A stretch of 64,000 bases of DNA from Tubiluchus corallicola (Eukaryota > Priapulida > Priapulimorpha > Priapulimorphida > Tubiluchidae): NCBI GenBank assembly GCA_030141605.1, contig JAQGDQ010000246.1:248001-312000 (forward strand), in the 5' to 3' direction. Of the stretch, positions 28,201 through 38,716 are shown piece by piece. The notes beneath the pieces were generated by a model, which saw nothing but the letters and a program-made list of their open reading frames with translations, made no database searches and was not told where the DNA came from. Made by a program: the position numbers and the translations under genes. How positions within the stretch are numbered: the first letter of the stretch is position 1; each line of letters starts with the position of its first letter.

Positions 28201-29678
28201 GACTACTGTAAAAGTAATGTAATAATAACAAAACTATTGTTATTATTCTCATTCACTTATGTATAAGACTTCACAAATTTCTTCCTAGAATGAAAACACT
28301 TCCAAAAAAGTAATTACAGTTGAAGGTAAGTCTTTTCCAATTTATTAAACTTTTTTCAGAAAGTTAAACAATAGCTTATTTACACTACAAAAAATTTGTG
28401 CATAAAATATTGTTATATATAAAATAGATTACAGATGAATATAAATAGGCTATATTAAATACTAGAAGTGGTAATTACAACACATTTTCTTCAAAACTTA
28501 AATTAAAATTGCTTAAAATGTTAACTTATTAAATTTTTATTTGATAAAATTGAAATGGCTAAAAATAATAACTGTAACGGTATTTTAAAGGTTTGGTTAA
28601 TACCTCTATAATAATTACAACAACTTCTCTAAAATTATCACATATTCAATTTCCCTTTTCAACCTTTATTTCAAGTCACCTTTTCTTGACAAAATATTAA
28701 TTACATTTTTTTAATATTTTATTTTATTTTAAAGGTTTTCATTTTAAAGGATGTTAATTTCAAGTCAATATTAGAATCACATTTAAGTTCTTTACAATGC
28801 ATCCAAACTGGTTACAACAATTTTCTGCACATTAGTTAAAGTTATGAAGACTGAATTACAATTTACGCAACCAATTTTGCCACAGCTGGCCAGTTACTTC
28901 ATTGGAGATGTAAGAAAATTTTAAAGCAAATTCAACCAATTTTATCTAGTATTTGATGTTTTCCCATCCCATTGCCAAGGAAGCAATGCAAAACTGCAGG
29001 GTGCAAATACTTCTGAAAACTGACAAAGTCATCTACATGCCCACTGGATACCTCAATAGTCTACATGTACAAATAACCTACATGTAGTGGCACTCTACAA
29101 AAAATAACCACAAAGACTAAAATCAAAGACTAAAGGCTAACATCTTTTCAGTCGACCTTCTCTAGAAAGTTGAGCAAACATCTAATCTACTTATTGAGAA
29201 CTTTAGATTTACATATATAATGCAGAAATAATAACAATATACTGATAACATAAAAGATAAACTAGTAACATACAAGTAGTTAGTGTCACACATTGAAAAA
29301 TTAAATTGTATAACCTGTAAACATTAATTAATACATTATAACTGGGCAACCATCATCATCGTTTAGCGAGTTAAAGGTTACACATTTTATCAAACAGTAA
29401 CAGTTAGCATTATGCCAATACACAATACATTAAAAAAATTGCAAATTACTAAATCACACAATTATAAATTTACAATATCAAAGGAAAACTGCCCTACACA
29501 AATAATTCTAATAATAATATTTATAGGTATTATAGGCATAAATACTTATTTGTCATCATTTTTTAAATATAACTAAATGCAAGCAATAAATGTACTTTAT
29601 TATAACTAGTAAATCAGTGGAAATGCTACGTACCATAATGTATCAAAAGGCTTACATATGTAGAGGATAACTATCTGG
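25221..29678. other. Gene-poor intergenic region
   Basis: About 4.5 kb of AT-rich sequence with no open frame above 60 codons and nothing I recognise as RNA or coding. A perfect AGGTCA direct repeat with one-base spacing is at 27139-27151. The last part, towards 29.7 kb, is the likely 3' flank of the phosphatase gene. Confidence 0.5.
27139..27151 (+). promoter_or_regulatory. DR1-type nuclear-receptor half-site repeat
   Basis: AGGTCA-G-AGGTCA, two perfect half sites spaced by one base, is the consensus for HNF4/RXR-type receptors. It lies about 5 kb upstream of both the GMC gene and the phosphatase start. Function is inference; chance occurrence is possible. Confidence 0.3.
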
Positions 29679-29684
29679 TTTATT
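29679..29684 (-). terminator. Poly(A) signal of the phosphatase gene
   Basis: TTTATT on the plus strand reads AATAAA on the minus strand, 77 bases past the stop codon of the single-exon phosphatase. Confidence 0.6.
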
Positions 29685-29760
29685 CTATTGTTGCTTTTTT
29701 TATAATTTAACACTTGAGCATGTTGAGCCATTTAATTGTGTAAGTTATCTAGTGGAGTCA

Positions 29761-32331
29761 CTATGTAGTATCAATTCGTATTGTCCTCAATTTGTTTCTG
29801 TCTGCCAAGATGCATGCAGCTTCATTTGACCCACCACAATACTGCGATGAAGAAAAAACAGTCAATAATTGTCCTTTTTGCTGCACCTGGAAGCCTGCTT
29901 GCTGCACCTCATGTGCTCGTATCACATGTGACAGGCCGTTTCGTGACAAAAAATTTTCCAGTGCTTGACAGCTGAAAATATTAGCTGTTCCTCGTCGTTG
30001 ATTGTGTGCAAACCCATCGTGCTGCATTAGCTCATCTTTTATCTCAGACACATTTGTATCAGCGTTAACTGGATCACTCCATAATATCTCCCAAGCTAGG
30101 CTGCTTTCTTCCTCGGGATCCCGCAGTGGACAAGGGATTTCATCGATTGCAGGAATCTTTCCAAATCCATTACCAACAACTGGTCGTGGGATTCCTCCGT
30201 GCACACAAAATATCTTTGAATCAACAACAGCAGCTATTGGCATGCAGTCAAAAACTTCATTGACAGTTTCCCACACTTCAAGTCCTAGTTCGTCTCCAAA
30301 CTTACTTGTGCATTCTGTTTTAAAAGAAAACATTGTCTGTACTGCACGGAGTTCATGATTGCCGCGAAGTAGATAAAACTTTTCAGGTGCTAACATCTTC
30401 TGTGCAAACAAATATGCAATCACCTCAATACCCTGTTCACCTCGGTCAACATAATCACCCAAGAAAAGAAAAGTCGAGGGCGTCAAAATTGGACCCATGC
30501 GCCACAAAACTTTCTCAAAACACACTAAGTCCCGGAAGTTACCATGAATGTCACCTAATATGTAAACAGGTGCCTGCAGCCTTAGTAATCTACTCTCCAA
30601 TTTGATAACTTCTTTCATTGCTCGACAAAGTGTAAGCAAGCATTTAGCAAGAGCTCGTTTATCTACCAAGCCCCAATCAAAAGCTGGTTTGGCCAGCTCA
30701 CCTTGTTTGTCCCGAATAGGACGTTCAAAATAACGTAATCCAGTAAGCATTTCATTTGGATGCGAACGCTGATTAAAAGAATCAACGGAAGGCATCCGTT
30801 CAAATCGCAGTTTGGTGTCCATCTCAAAGCTACCACTAACTGCGCAAGTGCCTGCAAGGTCCCACAATGTAGATACATCAGATAATGTTCCACTGCGTTT
30901 AACCTTTACAGCATGTGTAGCCAGTTCATATCGTACATCAGCAAGTGCTGTTTTCTTAGTGGGTGCGGGACCAGCGGGGATCATGAAAACATCATCAATA
31001 GTATTTGTTTTATGTCTGAACTGTTCATCAGCCTGCTGAGCAAAGTCTTTTAAGTATGTAGCACTATAACCATCATTACATTCGCCATTAGCAGTGATTA
31101 AAGATCTCTTAGTTACTGGTGCTCTTTCTTTTCGGGGAATCTTTGCCACTGAACAACCAGAATAATTTTCTGGTCCAGTGTCACTTATGGATAACTTGTT
31201 GCTTCTTTTGAGATTAAGGTAAGTAACAATGCATTGTGGTAGCCGAAAAAGAAGAGATGTTCCACGAAACTTGAGCTGGCCAACAGCCGTTAAAAATTCA
31301 GTAAGCGATAATGGAGATGCAGTTTTTGCACTAAATGCTTTATAGCTTTGACGTGCTTCCAGTTCAACATCACTCTCTGTAGTTGGAAGATTCTTCAGTT
31401 CACGAATATCATGTATTAGCCACTTAAATTCTGAGAACTGCAAGAAACCATCTCTATCTGTGTCATAGTAACGAAAGATATAGCGACAACGTAGTTCAGC
31501 AGGAGAGCCACCATGTTGAGTTGTTGGCTCCATTGCAGCTAAACCAAGCAGTACTTGCTTATATGTCAGAAACTGACAACCGTCTGTGTCAAATGCTCTG
31601 AAGTAATTCAGTACTCTATCTTCAGCAATTCCATGTTTGATAAACAAATTGCAGAAGACAGTACTATTCATAACAGTGGTTGGAAAGCACCTTTCCATAA
31701 ACTCCACGTACAGCTGTTCTTGCTCATTTTTTCCGAGTTTAGCGGCTTTAATTAAAAGTGTTTCACTTGGCAAATTTACTCCATCTCTATTGTCCTCGAT
31801 AGGAGTATATTCAAATTCTTGATCAAAGAAGGGTGCAACGACAATTGAACTGTCAATCTTAACAGCATCAGCGGACGTTGTAAAGGCTAAGTCAAGTGGT
31901 TCTGGTCCCATTAATACAAGGTCGCCAGCATCGTGCTTTTCTGCCATTTCAGCAGCAGAAACCCAGCACATGTAGGGCGTATTCGCCGTCTCACACGATT
32001 CAAGTGTTGCATACACGTAATAAAACATTCGCTTGGTCTCACTGCATGGATCATGAATAATTTGAAGACGCAGTATACCTTTTATCTGTACATTAGTAGA
32101 CTTAAATTTCTGTGTAGCCGCCAATCGCTCACAAGCAGCATGAAACGATTCACATTCCTGAGCTGTATCGTAAGGCAGCCACCAACCAACCTTAGCACCA
32201 AAATTTACTAGACAATATTTTTTGTCAACAGTGCGCTGTACAAACAAACAAAGTACAGTAAAATTTCTCTCCGTAGGCTTATCGCTAATATTTTTCACAT
32301 GTCCGCTTGCATCTCTTTTAATCGCCGCCAT
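29761..32331 (-). CDS. Single-exon protein: Nudix-like domain + EF-hands + PPP Ser/Thr phosphatase
   Basis: One uninterrupted frame of 856 codons, unlike its intron-rich neighbours. Residues 22-150 follow a Nudix fold ([13 protein letters not shown] at 49-53, [13 protein letters not shown] at 61-73, GILRLQ at 85-90, [10 protein letters not shown] at 122-131). The Nudix box has lost its paired glutamates, so this part is probably a non-catalytic sensor. EF-hand 1 (248-259) is degenerate: no acidic residue at loop position 5 and Gln at 12. EF-hand 2, [12 protein letters not shown] (290-301), is canonical. The phosphatase (about 570-856) keeps all PPP motifs: GDIHGN 593-598, GDYVDRG 625-631, RGNHE 656-660, HGG 711-713, RAHE 805-808 and FSSSQYCGG 826-834. 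It should be a metal-dependent, possibly calcium-responsive Ser/Thr phosphatase. PPEF/RdgC has its EF-hands after the phosphatase; here they come before it, so it is not PPEF. There is no signal peptide. The lack of introns fits a retrogene or acquired gene. Substrate unknown. Confidence 0.92.
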   Translation of the reverse strand: MAAIKRDASGHVKNISDKPTERNFTVLCLFVQRTVDKKYCLVNFGAKVGWWLPYDTAQECESFHAACERLAATQKFKSTNVQIKGILRLQIIHDPCSETKRMFYYVYATLESCETANTPYMCWVSAAEMAEKHDAGDLVLMGPEPLDLAFTTSADAVKIDSSIVVAPFFDQEFEYTPIEDNRDGVNLPSETLLIKAAKLGKNEQEQLYVEFMERCFPTTVMNSTVFCNLFIKHGIAEDRVLNYFRAFDTDGCQFLTYKQVLLGLAAMEPTTQHGGSPAELRCRYIFRYYDTDRDGFLQFSEFKWLIHDIRELKNLPTTESDVELEARQSYKAFSAKTASPLSLTEFLTAVGQLKFRGTSLLFRLPQCIVTYLNLKRSNKLSISDTGPENYSGCSVAKIPRKERAPVTKRSLITANGECNDGYSATYLKDFAQQADEQFRHKTNTIDDVFMIPAGPAPTKKTALADVRYELATHAVKVKRSGTLSDVSTLWDLAGTCAVSGSFEMDTKLRFERMPSVDSFNQRSHPNEMLTGLRYFERPIRDKQGELAKPAFDWGLVDKRALAKCLLTLCRAMKEVIKLESRLLRLQAPVYILGDIHGNFRDLVCFEKVLWRMGPILTPSTFLFLGDYVDRGEQGIEVIAYLFAQKMLAPEKFYLLRGNHELRAVQTMFSFKTECTSKFGDELGLEVWETVNEVFDCMPIAAVVDSKIFCVHGGIPRPVVGNGFGKIPAIDEIPCPLRDPEEESSLAWEILWSDPVNADTNVSEIKDELMQHDGFAHNQRRGTANIFSCQALENFLSRNGLSHVIRAHEVQQAGFQVQQKGQLLTVFSSSQYCGGSNEAACILADRNKLRTIRIDTT

Positions 32332-32417
32332 TATTATTCAGCTCCAATTTGGCAGCCGCCTAGCGGTGACGAATCCACTTAATGAAATTTCAAAAGACGC
32401 GTTTCGGAAGTCAGGAA

Positions 32418-32490
32418 CCGGTTTCACAAATTTCAAGGGTTTCGCTAAGTTACCACGTCATTAACTTAGCGACGGCTTTGTGAAACTGGG
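32418..32490. mobile_element. Fold-back MITE-like element just upstream of the phosphatase start
   Basis: The arms GGTTTCACAAA (32420-32430) with TCGCTAAGTTA (32442-32452) pair with TAACTTAGCGA (32462-32472) and TTTGTGAAAC (32478-32487). The loop is nine bases and ends read CCGG/CTGGG. Short fold-back elements with GTTTCAcAAAGC-type arms are common in invertebrate genomes. It lies 87 bases upstream of the ATG, so it may overlap the promoter or 5' UTR. Confidence 0.6.
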
Positions 32491-33399
32491 CCCAGAGCTA
32501 CTGTATAATTTATTACGTATGTTTATAGGGCTCTGGGAAGTCTAAGTCAGTAACACGTCTTGTATGTTTCTTTTGCAGAGGAAGAAACGCAGGCGTGGGC
32601 TTTTGAAGAACGTAATCTAAAACATGTCAGTAAGTTAAAAACAAACGTTATTTCAAAAAGTGTAAATATCTAGGCAATTTTTATAAATTAATGGACATTG
32701 GATGCTCAAATCGATTTCACGATTTTTGAAAATAATAGGCTTTCCCTTTAAAACCAGATGACGCACAATGTTTACTTCAGTTGAATCCTTATTTTTATTA
32801 TGCTGAACATACATACATATATACATACATAATTTTTATTTAAAGTCGGCGGGTGTACAAGGAAGAAAATTAGACAAAATGGGCTATTCATACCGACTAA
32901 AATATGCTATGCAAAAATTTTTACTAAAAATAAACACAATATTACTCAAATTGGAAGTAAAATCAAAAAATTTAATGAAAATTGAGCATTCTGGAAAATA
33001 CAACATAAAATCATACAAGCACGGATAAAACAAGACAGTCAGACAGGAACGATAGATAATAATAGAAGTTAAACAACGAAAAGAATAGAATGATGCCTTT
33101 CAGATAATTATGTGTCTACGAGAATGGTTTGACAAAAGTATTCGATGATGATTTTGTAACACGATGAAGAAAAACTTTTTAAGAATTGTACGTGTTTGTT
33201 GTGCCTATATGTCCAAAGCTTGACACTTCGCGCTTGCTGAGTCTAAGCATTTCTATCCACTGCTGCTGCCCATAAAGCACCATTGATCCGTCAAAATTTA
33301 ATCCAGGGCAGTATTTGCCAAACCCTTTTCATTATGATTATCTGAACACATCAGTAACTGACTTCCACTCCGCTTTTTTAGTTCAGCACCTCTATTATA
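32491..33399. other. Intergenic region upstream of the phosphatase
   Basis: No gene recognised. It contains one strong acceptor-like site (TTTCTTTTGCAG ending at 32578) followed by a short basic open stretch and a stop, with no partner exon that I can find. Confidence 0.4.
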
Positions 33400-34915
33400 T
33401 CCTTTTTTTAACTGGTCGTGAATTGCACTCACTTCAAACTCAAGTTAATCTTGAATTAAAAAAGGTTGATACCTGGATGCAGACTAACAAGTTGTCAGTT
33501 AACTACACGAAAACCAAATATATGCTGATTGCAAAAAAAACAAACAGATACGCATAAGAATTTTACAGTAGAAATAAATGATAGGACAATCACACAAACT
33601 CACTACATAAAGTACTTAGGACTTCATATTGATAATAAACTCTCGTGGAAGACGCACATACAAACCATTAATCAGAAAATTAGCAAAACATCTGGTATCT
33701 TTTTCAAACTCAATTTTTTGAGTACCTACATTCTGAAAATTCTCTATTATTCCCTTATCTATCCATATCTCTATTATTGTATATTATCCTGGGGAACTGC
33801 CAGTGTCTCTTCACTCAAACCTTTGATAGTCGCACAAAATAAAATTATCAAATGCATCACACGAGTAAAAAAGTTTGACCATGTCACACCATCTTATGTG
33901 CAGTTAAATTTACTCAAACTTAAAGATATTTACCAATTAGAACTTTTCAAATTCATGCATAAATACAGTTTTGGTACCTTGCCCGAACTATTTAAAAACT
34001 ATTTCACCAGAATTGTAGAAATACATCACTATTCAACACGTGCTGCTGCTAGAGGAGATTTTTATCAGGACAGATACTTCACTTCTTTTGGGCTAAGCAC
34101 CTTAAAATATAACGGCACAGTGCTGTGGAATAAACTTCCAAGAGAATTCACTAGCAATTCCTTCTTTAGATCAGCTACTCGAAAATTTCGTTTACACTTA
34201 CTTTCGCATTACTGTTCTTCATAAACTTACAGATATTTTTTCTATTTTGATAATTTGCAGCATACACAAATATGTGAAAATAGTGCTTTATGATAGGATA
34301 AATCTGTCACAAGTTTATTATCTAGGAAAATATCATATTCGTGTATTTATTAGGATACGACTGCATGAATTGCAATCACTAATTAGTCAGCAGTATCAAT
34401 TTTCGGTATATTACTCAAACTTAGCTGATCTTATTTATTTTGCTTTTGTTTTGTTTATTAATCAGACACATTTGTTATTATTTTAATGCATGCATTTTGC
34501 AGTTAGTTAATGCATTTATTTTGCTTTTGTTTTGTTTATTAATCAGACACATTTGTTATTATTTTAATGCATGCATTTTGCAGTTAGGTTCAGTTCACTA
34601 TTTTGAAAGTTTATTTAAATTTCTGTCTGGCCAGCTTACTTTTCACTTCATTTAATTTGTTTTTTATTATGTTCATTTAATATTATTGTTATTATTTTGC
34701 ATGTTTTTCTCATTCTGAGTTATATATCATATTTTGATAGCTTCAGTGTCATCTCACTAATTACATACATCCATTGAAGGGTGGCTTGACTAGTTGACCT
34801 TCTTGGTCTTTCGCCATCCTATTTCCATTGTAATAATTAAACACATTTACTTGCTCAATTATATAATGAATATGGAAATAAAATGCACGTTTGAATTGAA
34901 TTGAATTGAATTGAA
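33400..34915 (+). mobile_element. LINE (L2/CR1-like), 5'-truncated, ending in (TTGAA)5
   Basis: From about 33420 the plus strand reads LQTQVNLELKKVDTWMQ then NKLSVNYTKTKYMLI. A frameshift in an A run near 33530 is followed by 231 codons to 34224: YIKYLGLHIDNKLSWKTHI, SLIYPYLYYCILSWG, LFKFMHKYSFGTLP, VLWNKLP and a stop. This is the palm, thumb and C-terminal tail of a non-LTR retrotransposon reverse transcriptase. The 3' UTR has an internal 81-base duplication and a conserved block GAAGGGTGGCTTGAC...GGTCTTTCGCCATC (34776-34817). It then ends in GGAAATAAAATGC and five exact TTGAA units (34891-34915). One frameshift and no 5' part: not mobile by itself, but fairly recent. Confidence 0.9.
34434..34595 (+). 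repeat. 81-bp tandem duplication in the LINE 3' UTR
   Basis: The unit from TTTATTTTGCTTTTGTTTTG at 34434 repeats at 34515 with essentially no differences, up to CATTTTGCAGTTAG. It arose inside the element or after insertion. Confidence 0.9.
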
Positions 34916-34955
34916 TATTATAATGCTATGGGACGAGGAGATTCCTGAGGCAATC

Positions 34956-34985
34956 TAGTATAGTAGTAGTAGTAGTAGTAGTAGT

Positions 34986-35016
<31 letters not shown>

Positions 35017-35071
35017 ATAGTAGTAGTAGTAGTAACAGCAGCAGCAGTAGTAGCAGCAGCAGAAGTAGTAG
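34956..35071. repeat. (TAG)n/(CAG)n trinucleotide repeat
   Basis: About 115 bases of AGT units interspersed with blocks of AGC units, directly between the LINE tail (ending 34915) and the next LINE relic. Confidence 0.95.
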
Positions 35072-36120
35072 GTATTCGAGGACCACTATTAGATTCGCTA
35101 AAAAGCTATTTAGATAATCATCATCAAAGAGTTGTCATCGAATGCTGTGCCTCTGAATGGAAGCACAGGGAGGTAGAAATCCCCCTAGGATCAATTCTTG
35201 GTCGATTGTTGTTTCTGATATTCATTATTGACATATCTGCAAACTTGAAAAATACTGTTCACCTGTTTGCACATGATTCTAACTTACTTTGTCCTTCCAA
35301 AAATATTAACGTTGCAGTTGATAGTTTGAATCTTGACCTTACAAAAATTCAAATTTGGTGTTCCAGGTGGGGAATGATAATCAATGTTCATTAAAATATA
35401 GCAATTTTGTACTCGCTCAAAATAGTCCCATCAAATCTTAGAGGTATATATTTTAGCAATACTGAAATTGAAGTAGTCGATAAATTAAACCATCTGGGCA
35501 TTATTTTATTCTTGACTCGAAACTTCCTTGGAAGCATCATGTAAATTATATAGAAAATAAAGCTAATAAGATAATTGATATTTTTCACTAACTAAAATAT
35601 AAACTATGTATCTTTAACTTGATCACTTTGTATAAGGCATTTGTTAGACCTGTTATAGAATATGGTGTTATAATTTGGTCAAATTGTTCAACAACAAATT
35701 TCATTTGAATTGAAAGAGTGCAATATCGAACTATGGTGTTAATGTCTGAGGTAGGTGATGAAGGGGTAGAGCCAACAAAATCTTAACTCAATGTGCTTGT
35801 TTTAGTTTGCCACCATTCAAAATGAGGAGTGAACTTCAAACCGTTCGAATAATCCATTAAATATATTATAATCAGGCTCCTCAATACTTGATTGAAATAT
35901 TAAATGAAATTCGTCCTAACAACCACTATGCTCTACGTAACCCATTTCTTTTAAGGCTTACACGACAGCTGTATAATAGTTTTTTCCCAAAAAGGCATTC
36001 GCCTATGGAATACTTTACCAATTGAAAACAGACTGACTTAGGATTCTCCATTTTCATTTAGAAGTAAATTGTTGAACCTATGGGAACTTCGTACTAAATC
36101 AGTTTGCCCCCATTAAATCA
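35072..36120 (+). mobile_element. Degenerate LINE reverse-transcriptase relic
   Basis: In pieces the plus strand reads IPLGSILGRLLFLIFI then LFAHDSNLL (35180-35290), matching the PQGSILGPLLFL and FADDxxL motifs, but the catalytic ADD is altered to AHD. Downstream are LNHLGIIL (about 35490) and VRPVIEYGVIIWS (35645-35680), both typical of ORF2. Several stops and frameshifts interrupt it. It is of a different, older family from the LINE ending at 34915 and is inert. Confidence 0.8.
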
Positions 36121-37216
36121 AATAGATTCATTGCCAAATTATCGCAATTAGAAAGCAATCTGTTTTCCAAGAATATGATCGATCACCTTTCGTGTAGCTG
36201 CAACAATTCGACTGAGAGTCTCGCCATTATTTTTTAGTGTTCAAGCTATGACATTCACAGAACATAATTTATTGGATCAGCTCTGTTATTATCGACACCT
36301 AACTCAAGAACTAGACGCCAACCCTAGACCCGCTATTATTTACAGCGACATTTTTCATAAACTCAGATCAGGTCATCCATCCATTGTCATTCTCTTTAAA
36401 TTGTTGCAGAACTACATAAAGTCTACTATAAACGATTTTTTATTGATTGTACGTGTAATTGTATATTGAATTGTAACCTGAATTATTTTGAATTTTGGAG
36501 TTTTGAATTAAACACTAGTTATTGAGCAATCATACTTTTATATAACTAATAGGATGATGACAATGATAATTGTTTCTGGTATCACTTCTGTACTCTGTGA
36601 GTTTGTGTATTTCAATTTTAAGTGTTAACTAATGAATTACTCGTGTTTTTGAACTAGCTATCTGTGTAATTATATCGTTGATAACCAGTTGTATATACCT
36701 GTTCTGAACTAAAATGTATTTGATGCACAGTGGAAAAACTCCGATCAGTAATATGGCACTTAAAATAAATAAAGTTCATATATAAGATTAGAGTCTCCAG
36801 ACTTACCAACAGGGAGGCAACTAATAACAAATATCAAGACCAAAGAGCTTAAAGCCAATAAACGGCTCAAACAGCGTAGAAGCAAGTTAGTGCGACCAAG
36901 ATGAACGAGTTTTAATGCACAGATAATCATAAAGCGCCATAAGATACGTTTTGAAAAAGTTGTTTCTTGTACTACCTTTGTACTCAGCTAAGCTTTTATC
37001 ATATAATGTTTGATTCTCTTTAACTTCTAGTATTATTATTTCCGTTTCACTAACAATTGTGCAATGTGCACTTCATAAACATGTGTGGAGAGATTTCTTT
37101 GTTTCTGCTAAAGCAGCGCGTTTGCTGAAAATGTATTAACAAAGCCCACTTTTGACTGGTTGTTCACTGGAAGACCGCACGTTTTTTGCGAAAAAAAAAA
37201 CGCTTAGAGAGCAATT

Positions 37217-37266
37217 AGACGGGAAACCGCTCGGTCGATCATTTGGCCGGGCGCGGTTTCCCGTCT
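37217..37266. repeat. Perfect 14-bp GC-rich inverted repeat (hairpin)
   Basis: AGACGGGAAACCGC (37217-37230) is mirrored exactly by GCGGTTTCCCGTCT (37253-37266) around a 22-base loop. Its GC content stands out strongly from the AT-rich surroundings. Confidence 0.85.
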
Positions 37267-37914
37267 TATGTACAAACAAGCCATATGATGCAGAGAAATC
37301 ATCAAACGTGACAATACGAAAAGTGAAGCATATTGGCTCAACTAATATGCTACTGTAAAAAACGCTAACAGTTAGCACAAGTCTTACAAGTTTCCTCTAC
37401 TACTAGATGTGTAAGTATGGCGTGTGACAATTTTAAAAATTTCAATTCTAGCGGTTTTACATCTACTTTCATTTCTAATACTAGACTTCTAGACTGCCAA
37501 AATGATGACGGATGCACCGTAGTACGCAAAAACAGACAGAAATGTTCAGCACCAATAAGTGAGCGCATCAGACATCTTTCAAAGAAAGCCATTGGTTTGA
37601 CAGAGTCGTTTCTGAAGACCTTTAGAGTAAGGAAATCCATATAAGAAGCAAACAGCATAATTATATCGGGGATTAGTCATATGCGTGCACATAGACTAAA
37701 TTACCAAAGAAAAAAACAGGATTGATCATCGATCATTGATCTGCATTAGGAGACCTATACTGCAGGGTTTTTTTTGTAGATAGATTTGAGGGAGTGTGCA
37801 TCCCCATCACAGGCTGAAGCAGTTCAAAGTTTCAGAGTAGTTTGGCGTCGAAAGGTGTGATGTAAGATCGTTTAGAATTTTCAAGCACCTTACCAATCAA
37901 AAACTGAACAGGAT

Positions 37915-37938
37915 ATGATGATGATGATGATGATGATG
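37915..37938. repeat. (ATG)8 microsatellite
   Basis: Eight exact ATG units. Confidence 0.95.
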
Positions 37939-38716
37939 TAACAAGTTCCCGTTAATTAATGAAAAAAATTTGTTTACAAAACTTGATTTTGCGAAATTTA
38001 GTAATAAAAATGTTAATATAGTAGCATCGTATAAAATGATTGGTAAAAATTTCAATTGTTACTTTGAGATATCAATACAATATGGTAATTTATCTGCAAC
38101 TATCTGCAAACTATTTTCAAATTCAGCATCTTTCACCATAAGAGTGAAAAAAGTTATTAATTAAATAAATTAACCTGGTACAACATCGATCACAATAAAA
38201 TTAATCTTAACTATGAAAAGTGAAATTAATAAATCTATGCAACTATCATTATGACATGGCATTTAATCTAACAACATGTGTCAGCCTATGACTTTTGCTT
38301 TTCAATATTTTATTCAGTTATAAACAACTAGAGGCTTAAAAATTATAGTTAAAATTATCATGTATTTAAGTAAAAATTATTATTATGAATAATTAGGTAA
38401 TATAACACTTGTTAACTAATTCAAAGTGAAAGGTTACTGTATGTCATAATTTAGTAAAGCAGATTATTGGAAAGAACATGAAATGTTTCCAGTTTCTAGG
38501 TGCTGCGCATTATTTTCATTGACATAATAATTATCGTAATTATAATAATAAGTCATGAAAACTTTCAGTTCCGTAACTAATTAAAGCACCGGCAAAAAGG
38601 TGGCAGTACAGTCGTCAAGTTAAGCAGCGTCAGCATTATGGCGTTATAGGCTTGTTTGTGCATAACTCAGTTTATCGGGTTTTTGTAATAGATCAGTAGC
38701 AAACATTTCATTTAAA

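Larger units (their letters stand above)
36121..38716. other. Intergenic region between LINE relics and SDF2
   Basis: No gene I can identify. It holds a perfect GC-rich hairpin at 37217-37266 and an (ATG)8 run at 37915-37938. Open frames around 37150-37660 exist on both strands, but none resembles a known protein or has clear splice partners. A T-rich stretch ending in AATAG at 38691 precedes the SDF2 start by 25 bases and could be an acceptor. Confidence 0.5.

Noticed and set aside
30002-32464. Several plus-strand frames of 60-118 codons
   Set aside because: All are antisense shadows of the 856-codon phosphatase or its upstream flank.
32567-32640. Strong acceptor TTTCTTTTGCAG followed by a short basic open stretch
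   Set aside because: No partner exon or family match; could be a non-coding transcript but cannot be supported.
37417-37644. 75-codon plus-strand frame with a fair start context
   Set aside because: It has no recognisable domain, no clear splice partners, and an overlapping frame on the other strand; kept as unproven, not annotated.
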